Source: Sphaerolaimus hirsutus (Eukaryota > Nematoda > Chromadorea > Monhysterida > Sphaerolaimidae). Taken from it: a stretch of 64,000 nt of DNA. The position numbers were made by a program, and so were the translations under genes. This document shows, one piece after another, positions 43,793 to 55,500 of the stretch; within the stretch, counting starts at the first letter, position 1, and the number at the start of each line of letters is the position of its first letter. Below the pieces are notes generated by a model that was given only the letters and a program-made list of their open reading frames with translations, searched no databases and was not told the DNA's origin. The stretch lies in contig OZ038452.1 in the NCBI GenBank assembly GCA_964036195.1, positions 7,000,704 to 7,064,703 of the forward strand, read 5' to 3'.

Positions 43793-43938
43793 TACTGTAT
43801 TTGTTCTAATAGAATGACATACCTCCAATAGAAGGGCACCTTCAATAGAACGGCATGCTTTCGCACTTTTTTACACCCACGAAAAGAATGGAACGGCAGC
43901 CTCCAATAGAACGGCACCTCCAATAGAACGGTCGGTAG
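43793..43938. mobile_element. MITE fragment, TTCTAATAGAACGG family
   Basis: Left end tactgtatttgttctaatag and several ctccaatagaacgg repeats; right terminus missing. Confidence 0.6.
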
Positions 43939-44328
43939 AAATTACGTTGTAAGAGTGCCAAAACACAAATATATTTGAAAAACTGGTGATGATATACTCG
44001 GCAGACATGATACTCTACCAATAGATAATATTTATGTAGGGTTTTTTTCAAAATCAAATATCTTTGTCAAACAGGAAAGTTTAAGGACTCATCTTTCACA
44101 TAAAAATTAAGAAAATAATAGATTCGTTTGTATGCCGTCCGACCATACTATTTTGAAGTAAATAAATATGTGGCGTTTCTGGAGCCAGAAATATTATATT
44201 TATCTTCAGCGGAACTTATCGCAGTCTTTTACACTGTTCTGCTAAACGTTTCTTATATGACCTTGACATTCAGGAAAAATTTCGTACTTTCTATCAGAAC
44301 GAGTTCGAGCGCGGCCGAACATTTCATT

Positions 44329-44722
44329 GGCGCTACGCACACTGAAGCCGAAATATTCGGCATACGCACGTTTTCATCTGCCGAATCCGAATTGAAAAAT
44401 TGCCATTCGGACGTTTTAAATTCGGCATTTTAGGGGCTGCCATATTGAATTTTGAAAACGTGCGCACGATATTCGGACGAATTCGGACGAATTTGAGTGT
44501 GATCAGCATTCAACATTTCATTTGATTTTGCCGAATGGTTTCCGCATGAAAAAGTGTACGCATCTTTTGAATGCTGAAATACATGCTGAATTGACAAACC
44601 GCCTAATTTTCAAGAGTACGGACGATTTGAGTTCAGCAAGTTTTTTTCTATTCAGCATTTAATTCGGCATTTGTCAAAAACGTGCGTATGCCGAATATTT
44701 CGGCTTCAGTGTGCGTAGCGCC
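44329..44722. mobile_element. MITE with long near-perfect inverted repeats
   Basis: The terminal repeats extend about 45 bp: GGCGCTACGCACACTGAAGC on the left and its exact inverse on the right, continuing through ccgaaatattcggcatacgcacg. A 3-bp duplication att flanks it (44326-44328, 44723-44725), compatible with a PIF/Harbinger-type element. Near-identity of the arms implies youth. No transposase. Confidence 0.85.
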
Positions 44723-44995
44723 ATTAGGTACGCAGATTTTCGCTTTTGTTTTTTTACACCAGAACGAGTTGGACAGCGGCTAAAAAAATGACGATTCACA
44801 CCGATGGACTGTTTCCTCGCGAAAAATGTACGGCATAAAGTCCCCGGAGTATAACTGATAACACCCAGGGCCTTCAGAATTATGATTCAGGGATTGTTTT
44901 CACATTTGGTTTTGTTTAAATTGATGCGCTGATATTCAAACGTCGCTCATGTCTCACTCAAAACACTATGCTCAAATAAAAATCGTGTGAAAAAG

Positions 44996-45114
44996 ATTGA
45001 TGAAAAGAATATAACGGCAGCCTCCAATAGAACGGCACCTCCAATAGAACGGCAGGTAAAAAAGTTGACGGAAAAAAATAGAACGGCGTTGTTCTATTAG
45101 AAGGAATACGGTAA
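44996..45114. mobile_element. MITE fragment, TTCTAATAGAACGG family
   Basis: Contains cctccaatagaacggcacc repeats and the right end ttctattagaaggaatacgg; left terminus missing. Confidence 0.65.
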
Positions 45115-45164
45115 AACTACCTATACATTTCCCGCATTTCCTCAAAATACCTATGCTGCCAATT

Positions 45165-45335
45165 CCAGACCCAGACCCTGTAAAGTGTAATGTAAAGTGT
45201 CAAACGTCATGTAAACTGTCATGCAAAGGTTCAATTGTAATGACAAAGTTCAGTTAATAAATTTTTTGTTATTTTGATTGACATTTTACATGGCATTTGA
45301 CACTTTATTATACACTTTACAGGGTCTGGGACTGC
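45165..45335. repeat. palindromic element, GACCCTGTAAAGTG family
   Basis: Left ccagaccctgtaaagtg and right cactttacagggtctggg are inverted, with inward subterminal repeats of tgtcaaa. Same family as 19866-20060. Confidence 0.65.
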
Positions 45336-45752
45336 CCCTTGGGAATCATTTGAGAGGGCCTTTTTCCGACGGGGGTTATGCGAGTGAATGGCTTAATTTT
45401 CATTAAATAATTCATTTGGTAAACTCAAATTCAGATGTCTCCAAAACGGATTTATCAATTTCTGAGATTGCTTCTTGAATAAATTAATGTGAACGAGACC
45501 ATACGTATTGCCCATAAAATGCGTATTGCACATGGGAATTAGTTGCACATGTTTTATACTGTATTGCGCAAAGCTAATTTTGCATATACGTGCTGACAAT
45601 TGCAAATAACTAAAGGCAGGTTGCACACGTACATTGCTCAATTGCTGAAAATTGCACATGGGCGGGTAAATTCACCACCATGCGAAGTATGCAGTGGCAA
45701 AATCAAAGGTGTTATTTATTTAGTTACTGGAGTGAGTTAATATGTACCTACA

Positions 45753-46203
45753 TACCGTATTTCCTCGAAATACCCCCCCTCGAAATACCCCCCCCCCTCG
45801 AAATACCCCCCTCAAAATGGACACTATGAACTTATAAACCCCCCCTCGAAATACCCCCCCCCCCAAATTTAGTGTATAGAGAACTTAAATGACAATGGCT
45901 GCGGTTTGTCATCTGGGTAATGCAAAACACACCTTAAAAACGATGACTCTGTTATGTGAGAACAGTGATTATACGTCTACACACTTATACAAGTCTTTAG
46001 AGTCTTATAAATGGCGATTTTTGTTGCATTTTCGACGTCTGCGTACGTTTCAGACGACAATTTAGTACTTGGTTTTCAAAAAATTTCTGGCGAAATAATA
46101 AACCCCCCCCCCTCGAAATACTCCCCCCCCTCGTTTAACCCCCCCTCAAAATTCTCACTCTGAAACAATAAACCCCCCGGGGGTATTTCGAGGAAATACG
46201 GTA
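45753..46203. mobile_element. poly-C/poly-G MITE
   Basis: TACCGTATTTCCTCG to CGAGGAAATACGGTA; same core as 39543-39980 in the opposite orientation (gtctgcgtacg). Confidence 0.82.
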
Positions 46204-48250
46204 GATGAATGTGCATGTGATTAAGTATGTAAATAAATTAATTTGGTTAATGTGCATTGAATTGGTGTATAAAATATTTATTTACATATGCAAACCGAAA
46301 TTTTGATTCTCACAAAAATATGTTTTAAGATATTAGCAAGATATAGTCAAGTGAATGTGCTTTGTCAAGTGATGAATACCATAGAGACAGATAGCAACAA
46401 TGAACATAAAATGTTGATTTGGATTTAATATTTGCTATTATGCAATGAAAGACATGTGTTTGGAAATTTGGACAATTGCAGAAATTTGGACAATTGCACA
46501 TACCATGAGGGCATACTTTGTGTTATGGCAAATAGATACACATTTCGAGTGTGAATTTTTGTCAACTATGGGGAGTCCACATGTGAAATCTATTTATTTA
46601 TGCAATGCGCAGCACTTATGCTGTGATTACAGCTCAGGCGTAAAATTGACCGGGTGTAATTTTGATTTTGGGCATAAAATTTATTACAGATGAATGGATA
46701 AAGATACAACATTGTTATTTCAGTCAAAGAAAGCTTAGATGCAGACGTTTCTTGTGTCCAAAGCTCATGAGTTTATTTTAATCATACAGGAAGTTATGAA
46801 TTTTAGCAGAATTTTTTTCAATTTTGCGCTGTAAGTTGCTTAAAATCGCAGCATTACAGGAGGTTAATTATGTATGTGCAATACTCGTTTTTGGTAAATC
46901 AGTACTTCCCCATGTGAACACTGCGCCTGCTGTTCTGCATTTATGTGTGCAGCAAATGTGCAGCATGATGTACCTAAATTAATTTTTCCCAGCTTTCTCA
47001 AGGGGCCGGACAATTTCCAGGAGCGGGATTTTTCAAGGGGGGAGGGGGGTGGGGTTTCGTGGAAGTTCGGTGTGTATACTGAATACTCCAGCCAGTGACT
47101 TTACACCTTGCACGCGTGGCGCACATTGGAAGAGTGCCAATAGTATTTAATGCATGCGATATTAGTAAAAATGTAAATATTCATTGCTGTTATAACGTTT
47201 TACATAAATATATACGCTGCTATATAAATATATTTTCATCATTTCATAAAAATCGCATGCTTTAATTATCATTGGCGTGCTTCCAACATGAGACATAAAT
47301 AACCGCACGAGCATGTTACTGACCGCACAAATCGGACTGAAAAGCGACCCGTAACTTACGGGCCGTGAGACGCCAAAAGATTATCGTTAGGTGAATACCT
47401 ATGTATGCGATTTTCAGTTTTACTGTTGGATGACGTAGAACAAAGTTAATTTTAGCCCATTTATCAACATAAATTTCGATTTATATGGTAATATTTTGCG
47501 CAAAGCATGCAGTTCGGTCAATATACCTAAATAGTAACTATAAAATACGTATTACCTATTCACATTTCAAAACGCTTAAATAAATACCCACATAGCGAAA
47601 ATGTGAAGTTAATTGTGTGTTTTCATGAGACAATGGTCGGTTGTCAGCGTTTCACTTCATTCGGTTGAGGGAAGCAGGTGTTTCAAGAGTATTGCATCTA
47701 GGCAAAATGGTAGGAGTTTTTGTCATGACAAGGTAGGAGTGAGAAAAGGAGCCATGGCGTCAGTCATGGCGCAAACGCCATAAATTTACTAAAAGAGTGA
47801 TCGTGATATGTGTGAATAATGTGACAAATTTTTTACCGTTTTTTATTCAGCTCCGGTATGTTATAATCCAAATTGTGCTGTCAGTGGGCTATACTTTGGC
47901 ACATATCCAAAATTCCCCGGCGCCATTTTTGTGGCGCTACCATAAGTAGAAAGGAAGTGCATTTCGCGTTAGCCGGCAGATAGAAGAAAGCTAAGTAGGC
48001 ATATTTCCGAACAAACAAACGTCAGCATCCGAAAATCGTGGCAGGGTTCAATATGCGGCTCATGTTTTCTGTTCTGCGTCACTCCTGACAAATGGTGGAA
48101 ACGAAAATTTGGAAAAGCGAACATATTGAATTATGAACTTTTAGCTCGAATCGAACAAGACATAAAAGGGGTTTAACGCAATTTTTCACAAACATTTGTT
48201 TAAAGTTATCGTAATTTTCAGCAATGTCGTGCTTCCAAAAATACCTAGGT
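46204..48250. other. AT-rich intergenic, nothing recognised
   Basis: About 2 kb without delimited repeats or exons. An 82-codon open frame at 46445-46693 has no recognisable content. Scattered ggcgcc remnants near 47750 and 47920. Confidence 0.35.
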
Positions 48251-48550
48251 ACCGTATATACGCGAATAATCTCCCCGGGGAATATTTTTTTGTCAGACTT
48301 TTTTGAGGGGGACTATTCGAGGGGGGGAATTATTCAAGGGGGATTTATTATTTCGTCAAAAATTTTAAGCATGTTTCCATGAACTGAATTCATGAGATAT
48401 GCTTTATTTATGTAATAGCATGTCATTTTTATTCAAATTGGATGCAAAAACTTTATCATATGCCTAAAAGGGGGGAATATTTGAGGGGGATCTTTTTTCC
48501 TCACTCGTCTAAGAGGGGGAATTATTCAAGGCGGGGGAAGTACTCGAGCA
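48251..48550. mobile_element. poly-C/poly-G MITE, degraded copy
   Basis: Left taccgtatatacgcgaataatc and internal gagggggggaattattcaagg blocks; the right end is only partly preserved (gaagtactcgagca). Confidence 0.5.
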
Positions 48551-48876
48551 TGTTCGTTATGTTTTATGTTTCCATAACACATGCGTTATTCCAAACACTT
48601 TCCAACCCTTAAGTTAAGTAAAATACACCAAACTCTCAATTTATAAATAGGTATATCGTTTTTAATTGCTTGGAAGTTGGGGTATTGTCTGAAGGTAAAA
48701 TGCATCGATGGCGCTGTGCCAAAAAGTTTACATTTACTTCTATTTGATTATGTAAATAAATATAGTAAGATATGGAAATAAACATGCTAAATATTTAGTA
48801 CCAATGATCGATGCACCGGGCAAAATAAATAAATAGGTAAAACGTATGAAACGAAAAAAATAAAATGGGTAAAACG

Positions 48877-49015
48877 CAGAGTTGTTTCAGGTATTTACAA
48901 AAGAAACTTGTAAAACACCGGCGATTTCCGGAAAACGTATGCATATACGCGTAAGCTGAGGGGTAAATACATACCCGGAGTTCTGGGTAAACGTAAATAC
49001 GTTTTTGCAACTCTG
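48877..49015. mobile_element. short hAT-type element, CAGAGTTG/ACGTAAATAC family
   Basis: Ends CAGAGTTG and CAACTCTG; contains gggtaaacgtaaatacgttt as in the 19615-20530 element. Flanks gtaaaacg and gtacaatg agree at 6 of 8 bases. Confidence 0.6.
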
Positions 49016-49314
49016 GTACAATGCGCACATATATTTACAAATTAGTTCACAATGTTTGACGTTTCAAAGACTGGTTGACCGCTGTTCAGCAGGCAACTGA
49101 AAACAAAGTTTAACTCCTTCAACACCAACTATGACAAAAAGCAATTATGCATTACCATAAGTATTAAAATATTTTCAGTTGACCACAAAACTACAGTCAA
49201 CTAGTATTAAAATATTCATAGCCACGTCTCCGAACGAAACCGAAAACCCACCCACGCTCCAAAAAAAAAGAAAAAATCCTCAAAAAATCTCAAGCTCAAG
49301 ACACCCAAAAAAGA

Positions 49315-49526
49315 TCACGCGGTCAAATATGGCGCGCTATTGAAAATATACGCGCTGCTAAGCAATATAAACCCGGTGAACATCCACAGACACAATCTGT
49401 CAACACACATCGCAGCGAATTTCCATTCATTTTCCTTTTCGCCATTGTCATCTTCGTCACCCATTCGCATTGTGACCAAATGCAACTCGCAGAAGATTCG
49501 GTGCAGCATCACTAGGAGGGCTTGTT
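49315..49526 (-). CDS. nicotinic receptor, last exon (MA helix, M4, stop)
   Basis: Acceptor ccccccccttag|AA, phase 1. Encodes the membrane-associated helix ([10 protein letters not shown]), acidic [16 protein letters not shown]4, and ends NSAPYLTA then stop at 49315. A second acceptor (cctcctag) ten or so bases in is also in phase. Confidence 0.9.
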
Positions 49527-52500
49527 CTAAGGGGGGGGGGGTATTTAGGGTGTGCGTATTTGAGTGACCATTTTCATTGAATAAGACCCCCTTGACCCCC
49601 CTCATTCCCGAGTAACCCGCTTCAAAAACTCCCCGCTTAAATCAGACCCCCATTCATAACCCCTCGTGACGCGTGAGTAGGCCACCGGTGGTCTAATTAT
49701 TCCCTCTTTGAATCAGTCCACCGGTAGTGTAATTGAAAATCTCGCCAAACATTGCGGCATCAGTGATAAATTGTCCAGTTAAATATTTACCACATTTTGG
49801 TGGAATATTTTTGCCGAAATTAGGGAAGGTATAGCAAAGAAAGGAAAAAGAAAGAAAAGATTGAATCATACTTTTTTGACATTTTGCATGACATTTTACA
49901 CTTTACTTCACACTTTACAGGGTGCGGGACTGCCCCCAGCGGAGTGGCACCCCACCAACAAACGCCAACTAACCAGAAACGGGCATGCCCTTTTGGCTAG
50001 CTGCCAGGGCCCTCACACAAGCTGCAATTTTCGCCGCCGCGGCAGCCTCCTCGCTCGTGCAGTCGGGCGACCCGCTGACGCTGTGCGCCGGTCGCCAGTC
50101 GCGCAGCGATTTCCAAGGTTTGGGCAGGTCGCCCCAGGAGGGCACCTGGGGTCAGATTCAATTTGAACGCCAGGCGCACGGCACTCGCGTGAGCAAGTGA
50201 AATTGTGCATAATGAAATCTACCATATCCCATGTGAGCAACAAAAACAAAACAAACAAACATCTTTATCTAATACCTTTAAGTTTCTTTCACTAGGTAAG
50301 CATAATTTTTCACGCGACTTCATTCATCAGAATATGATAACGTTTTTTGTGCAGCGTGCAGTCCGATCGCTTTCCACATTTTCAACACATTTCAACATTC
50401 CAAAAGAGTATTTCCAAAGAGTATTACAGAGTATCTTCAAAAAATACACTAATGAACTTTCACTTCAACCTTTTCAAAGTGAACATTTTCGCACCTTCCT
50501 GCCGGGTCTGCTCATGCGCAACAGAAACGGCAACCAGTACAAGAGCACCGCCCGGGACGCCTTGCCCATGTGATGCGTATCTGCGATCGGATTCAATTGT
50601 CCAACATGTTTTACGGGAAGCAAGATTCATTGAATTCGGTGTATTATAAATACCTTCAACCTATTACAATTTGATTTATTTTACATATACCTCATTTCCT
50701 CGAATTACCCACCCCCTGAATTTTTCGACCCAATTTTAGTTCAGCGTGCAAAAGCTGTCCGGACGCAGAAATAAATTGTCCAGTATGACGTGCGCGCGCC
50801 CGACAATAAATTGGGCTGCCCCCCCCAAAAAAAAATCCCAGAAAAATCGGGTCAATCAAACCACTAACCCGGTGTTCTATGGTGCAAATTCAAAACGGCC
50901 ACAGTAGTAACCACCGATGCGGCGACCACAAACATGCAGGTTGAAAAAAACACGCCCAAAAGTGGCACCGCTTCCGAAGTGGGCGGAGTTATGTTGGATA
51001 CGATTGATAAGAAGAAACAGATGGACAGTAGCACGGTGATTTCTGAGAGGGTTTGGGGGGAATTTTTGGAGGATATTTGAGGTCTCGCATTTAGTGAGGT
51101 AAAAACGCCAAAACTTCTTAACACTTCTTAAGATGGCCATTTTGCGTTGGCGCTAACGCCAGGCGCTAAGATCGTGACGCTTTTTCATGACCAGTCCTAT
51201 TGATTTTTGCGGGGTTTTTTTCGCGTGGGCTGCAAACCCATCTTGAATAACTTTCCCGTGTCAAACGAATGATTACAATATACCGTATTTCCTAGGATTA
51301 ACCTTCCCCTCGAATCCTGCAATACAAATCCCACCCCCGAAATACACCCCGGTCTGAGTGAGGTATTTATAGGGTGAATAAACCCCCTAGGGTTATTTAG
51401 AGGAGACACGGCATTTCGAATTTGAGCTGTAATTTTCCCCATCACACAAAAATATTATTGTTTTCAAAAATTTATCTAGCAGCATACTCATTGCAGTACT
51501 GGGTAGCTCGCAACAAAATGTAAAAAGAAATAAAAAGCCACCCATCTAACGTAGTCCGATTTTTTCACCCGCATCCGGTGGCAGCGTGAATCCCAAAAGT
51601 GTCATCATTGTGATTAAAATGCACGGAATAATCAAATTAAAAGCGTAGTATAAAGTGCGCCGGCGCATGTGCATTATAAAGCGCAGATCTGGATACGGCT
51701 CCGGGCAGCAGTCATAGAACTTTTCCGATCGCACTACTGTCGTGTCTGCAAGTTTTGGATACAATTTGAATGGAATCCAATGAAAATCACAGAAAATATA
51801 ACTTTGTAAATTTTATTTTTCCTAGTTTACAGATTTTGACCTACACTGTCACAAGTTTTGTGTTGTCTTCTTTAGTGAAGAAAAATCAGCCAGGATTTTC
51901 TCGCTAAGCGCCAAAAGCGCCACAGCATAATGGCGCCATGCGTCAAAAGTGCCATGGCGCCATTCCATCACTACTCTTGTTACACAATGGGGAGGGGGGT
52001 TGACTGCAGAGTTGTTAGAATTACTGAACTTTTTTAAAAGTATATGTAAACGTCAAGTATTTTTATTTTACTCATCACAAAGTATAGAAAACGTAAAATA
52101 CTTTTTTTTACTCGTACGTACGCGTAAATGCGAGTACAAAATTTATTCCCAGTAAATTGCAAAAGCGAGCACTTTTCTTCATAGAGTATGTAGAACTGGG
52201 TACGTTTTCGATGTACCCCACGCAAAATGGCCACTACGAATTACCTAATAGACCCCCGTCGAACCCCCCCCCCCCAAATTGAGTGTAAAGAGAACGTAAA
52301 TAACAAAACCTTCAGTTTGTGTTCTGTGAAATGCAGAACACACGTTAAAACAATAAAGGAGTCACGTTAGAACAGGGTTTAAATGTAAATGAACAGATGT
52401 AAATTTTACCATCTATATTTACATACATACCGTATTACCTCGAATTATCCCCCCCCCCTTGAATTAACCCCCCCCTCGAAATACCCCCCCTGAAATAGAG

Positions 52501-55500
52501 TGTATCGTGAACGTGCATAACAAATACCGCAGTTTGTGATCTGTACAAGTCAGAACACACGTTAAGATAAGACTGATGATTGAGTGATGTTAGGAAATGG
52601 TTTATGTGTATATACAGTTATATATGCCTAAAAACACATTCCGTATTACCTCGAAATACCCCCAGGGGGTTTATTATTTCGCCAGCAAAATTTGAGGGGG
52701 GGATAATTCGAGGGGGGGGGGGTTTATTCGAGGGGGGGTCTATTATTTCGCCAGAAATTTTCGGAAATTCCCCATACGCAGACGTAGAAAAATCAAACAA
52801 TTGCATAGATTTGTATGTGTTTGTAGGCATATAAAACTGTATATACACATAAACCGTTCCCTAACGTCACGTAATCATCAGTTTTAACGTGTTTTCTGCA
52901 TTGTACAGATCACAAAGTGTGGTATTTGTCATGTACGTTCACATTACACTCAATTTTAGGGGGGGTATTTCGAGGGGGGGTTTATTATTTCCTCAGCCGA
53001 AATTTAGGGGGGGTATTTCGAGGGGGGGGTTAATTCAAGGGGGGGGGGTTAATTCGAGGTAATACGGTATACATCTATGTAATTGCTTGATTTTTCTACG
53101 TCTGAGTTCTGAATTTCTGAAAATGCGGAATTTCGCGGTTTTTGCGGAATTTCTGAAAATTTCTGGCGAAATAACAGACCCCCCCCTCGAATTATCCCCC
53201 CCTCAAATTTTGCTGGCGAAATAATAAACCCCCTGGGGGTATTTCGAGGTAATACGGTACTTATATAGGTAACTCTATAAATACATAGGTATACTCTTTT
53301 ACATGGTGAATTTTTTCTACCTCAGCGTCAGGGTTGGCAAAATCTCAGAAAAAAATAAAAATAAAATACAAATAAAATAGAAAATTGGAGAATAAAATAA
53401 AATAAAATAAAATGGAAAATTAATAAAATAAAAATACAATTTTACTAAAATTCGAATTTTTGTAAAATTTTAGTAAAATTGTACAAAAATTCGAATTTTT
53501 CTACAATTATAGTAAAATTTTACAAAAACTCGAGTGTCTGTAAAATTCTATGAAAAGTTTTCTATCCTCTTGTTAAAGATTCTAGCTGCCAATTTGCAGA
53601 ACTGATGCTATGTTGTTGCTTTCATTGTTGTGATTTTTGCTCAAAATCGCAAATTTTCACGTTTTTTATATATTGTGCCTACACACACTAGTTTTCATTG
53701 TGGCTTCATGTGAAAACTGAAAATTTTTCAAATGCAAATTAAAAATCACGGTTGAATGATTTGATTTGATTTAAATTTGAGTTAAAATAAATGATAGTTA
53801 AACTTTGAAAATTTGAAAACTAAAACACATAAAGCATACAAAATGAGTAGGCTGGATGTCGCCATGTTGCCATTTCAGTTTTCACATCAGTCACAGTGAA
53901 AACTAGTGTGTGTAGGGCCATTGTTACCTTAAAAACTAATCTATGTGATTTTTTCCCATTTACTTTGTTCCATACCATGAAAAAGCCTATATATTAACCC
54001 GCAAGCCCCCCCCAAATAACAAATTATTAGCTATCTTCCCTCGGGAGGAGCAAATTAGCTGCAGATCTATCCGGCCCCTGTGAGGGTCAAAATTCAAGAT
54101 ACCTACATAGCAACCGATGTCACAAGTCTACATAAAAAAAATTTTGCATGCACATTGTTGCACAAAGCGTGCACCTTGTTTTATGGCCTTGCATCCAAGA
54201 TTTTAGATTTTTTGTAAAATTTTTGTAAAATATTTGTAAAATTTTTGTAAAATGGTTTCATTTTATTTTATTAATGACATTTCAGAATAAAATAAAATAA
54301 AATAAACTGGAACATGAATAAAATTAAAATAAAATACAATTTTAATAAAATAAAATACAATTTTAGTAAAAAGAATTTTACTAAAACCAACCATGCTCAG
54401 CGTACATGACAAACAACGAATTAGCACTGAGAGTTCCAAAACATTCTGGCAAAGTAATAAACCCCTCTCGAAATATCCGCCCTTGTTTACCCCCCCCCCC
54501 TCAAAATTAACGCTATGAAACAATTTCCAGGGGTATTTCGAGGAAATAGAGTACGTTGCAGTGTAGTCACCTTATAAATGTGTCCCACATTGAATTCACA
54601 GAAATACGTTTTCTTTACGCGTATGCTTCAAAAATGTACGCGTACACGTGAGTACGTTACTTTTTTAAAAAGTATATGTAAACGTATTTACCGCGTACTC
54701 GCGTACGCGTATTTTTCGAGTAAACGTACGTACCTTTTAACAACTTTGGTTGACTGGTTACTAGTGATGTGAAAAGCGCCATAACATTGGCGCCAGGCGC
54801 CAAAAGCGCCATTGCGCTTTACCGACCACCAGCGCCAAGCGCCAATGGCGCCACAGCGAAATAGCGCTAAGCGCCAAAAGCGCCATGGCGCCACAGCAAA
54901 ATAGCGCTAAGCGCCAAAAGCGCCATGGTGCCACACCAAAATAGCGCTAAGCGCCAAAAGCGCCATGGCGCTTTTTGCTTTGGAGCTAGCGCCAGGCACC
55001 AGCGCCATGGCGCTTTTACCTCACTGATCGTTACACATAGGTATTTAGAATGCGTTGACTCGGGCAGAGTTGACTCAGTCGCCCGTGTCTCGCGTGATGC
55101 GGCCGAAAAACTAATTACCTGGCACCCTTAAGCCGGAATTACAGCTCAGCGGCGTTTGACGTGAAATGATGACGTTGTAAAATTGATTACATCAAAATAG
55201 ACAAAGGTACAGCATTGAAATTTCAGAATTACATAGTTCTAGTAATTGTGTGCAATGTCCCAAAATTTTTTACCAAATAATCATTATTCAAGTAAATACT
55301 TATTAATTTAACGTCAAAATTTTTTGGTGACATGAAATGTTGACGTAGAATGTGTAAAGTAACGCCGCTGAGCTGTAATTCCGGCTGTACCACCACTACA
55401 GGCAAGGCAACCCCCAGGTCACCCAATGTAAACCGACTGTAGAGGTTCCACTCGCCGTTGACCAGGTACTCGGACATGTCGAAGCCGCCCGCGTCCGGCT

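Noticed and set aside
46445..46693. 82-codon plus-strand frame in the AT-rich region
   Set aside because: Contains a short direct repeat (IWTIAEIWTIA) and no family resemblance or splice signals.
49861..50573. Plus-strand open frames with a signal-peptide-like start and high-GC codons
   Set aside because: They are antisense to two cytoplasmic-loop exons of the nicotinic receptor. The minus strand gives the conserved HHRTPDTHHM...RMSRPGRK segment with matching splice phases and higher GC3.
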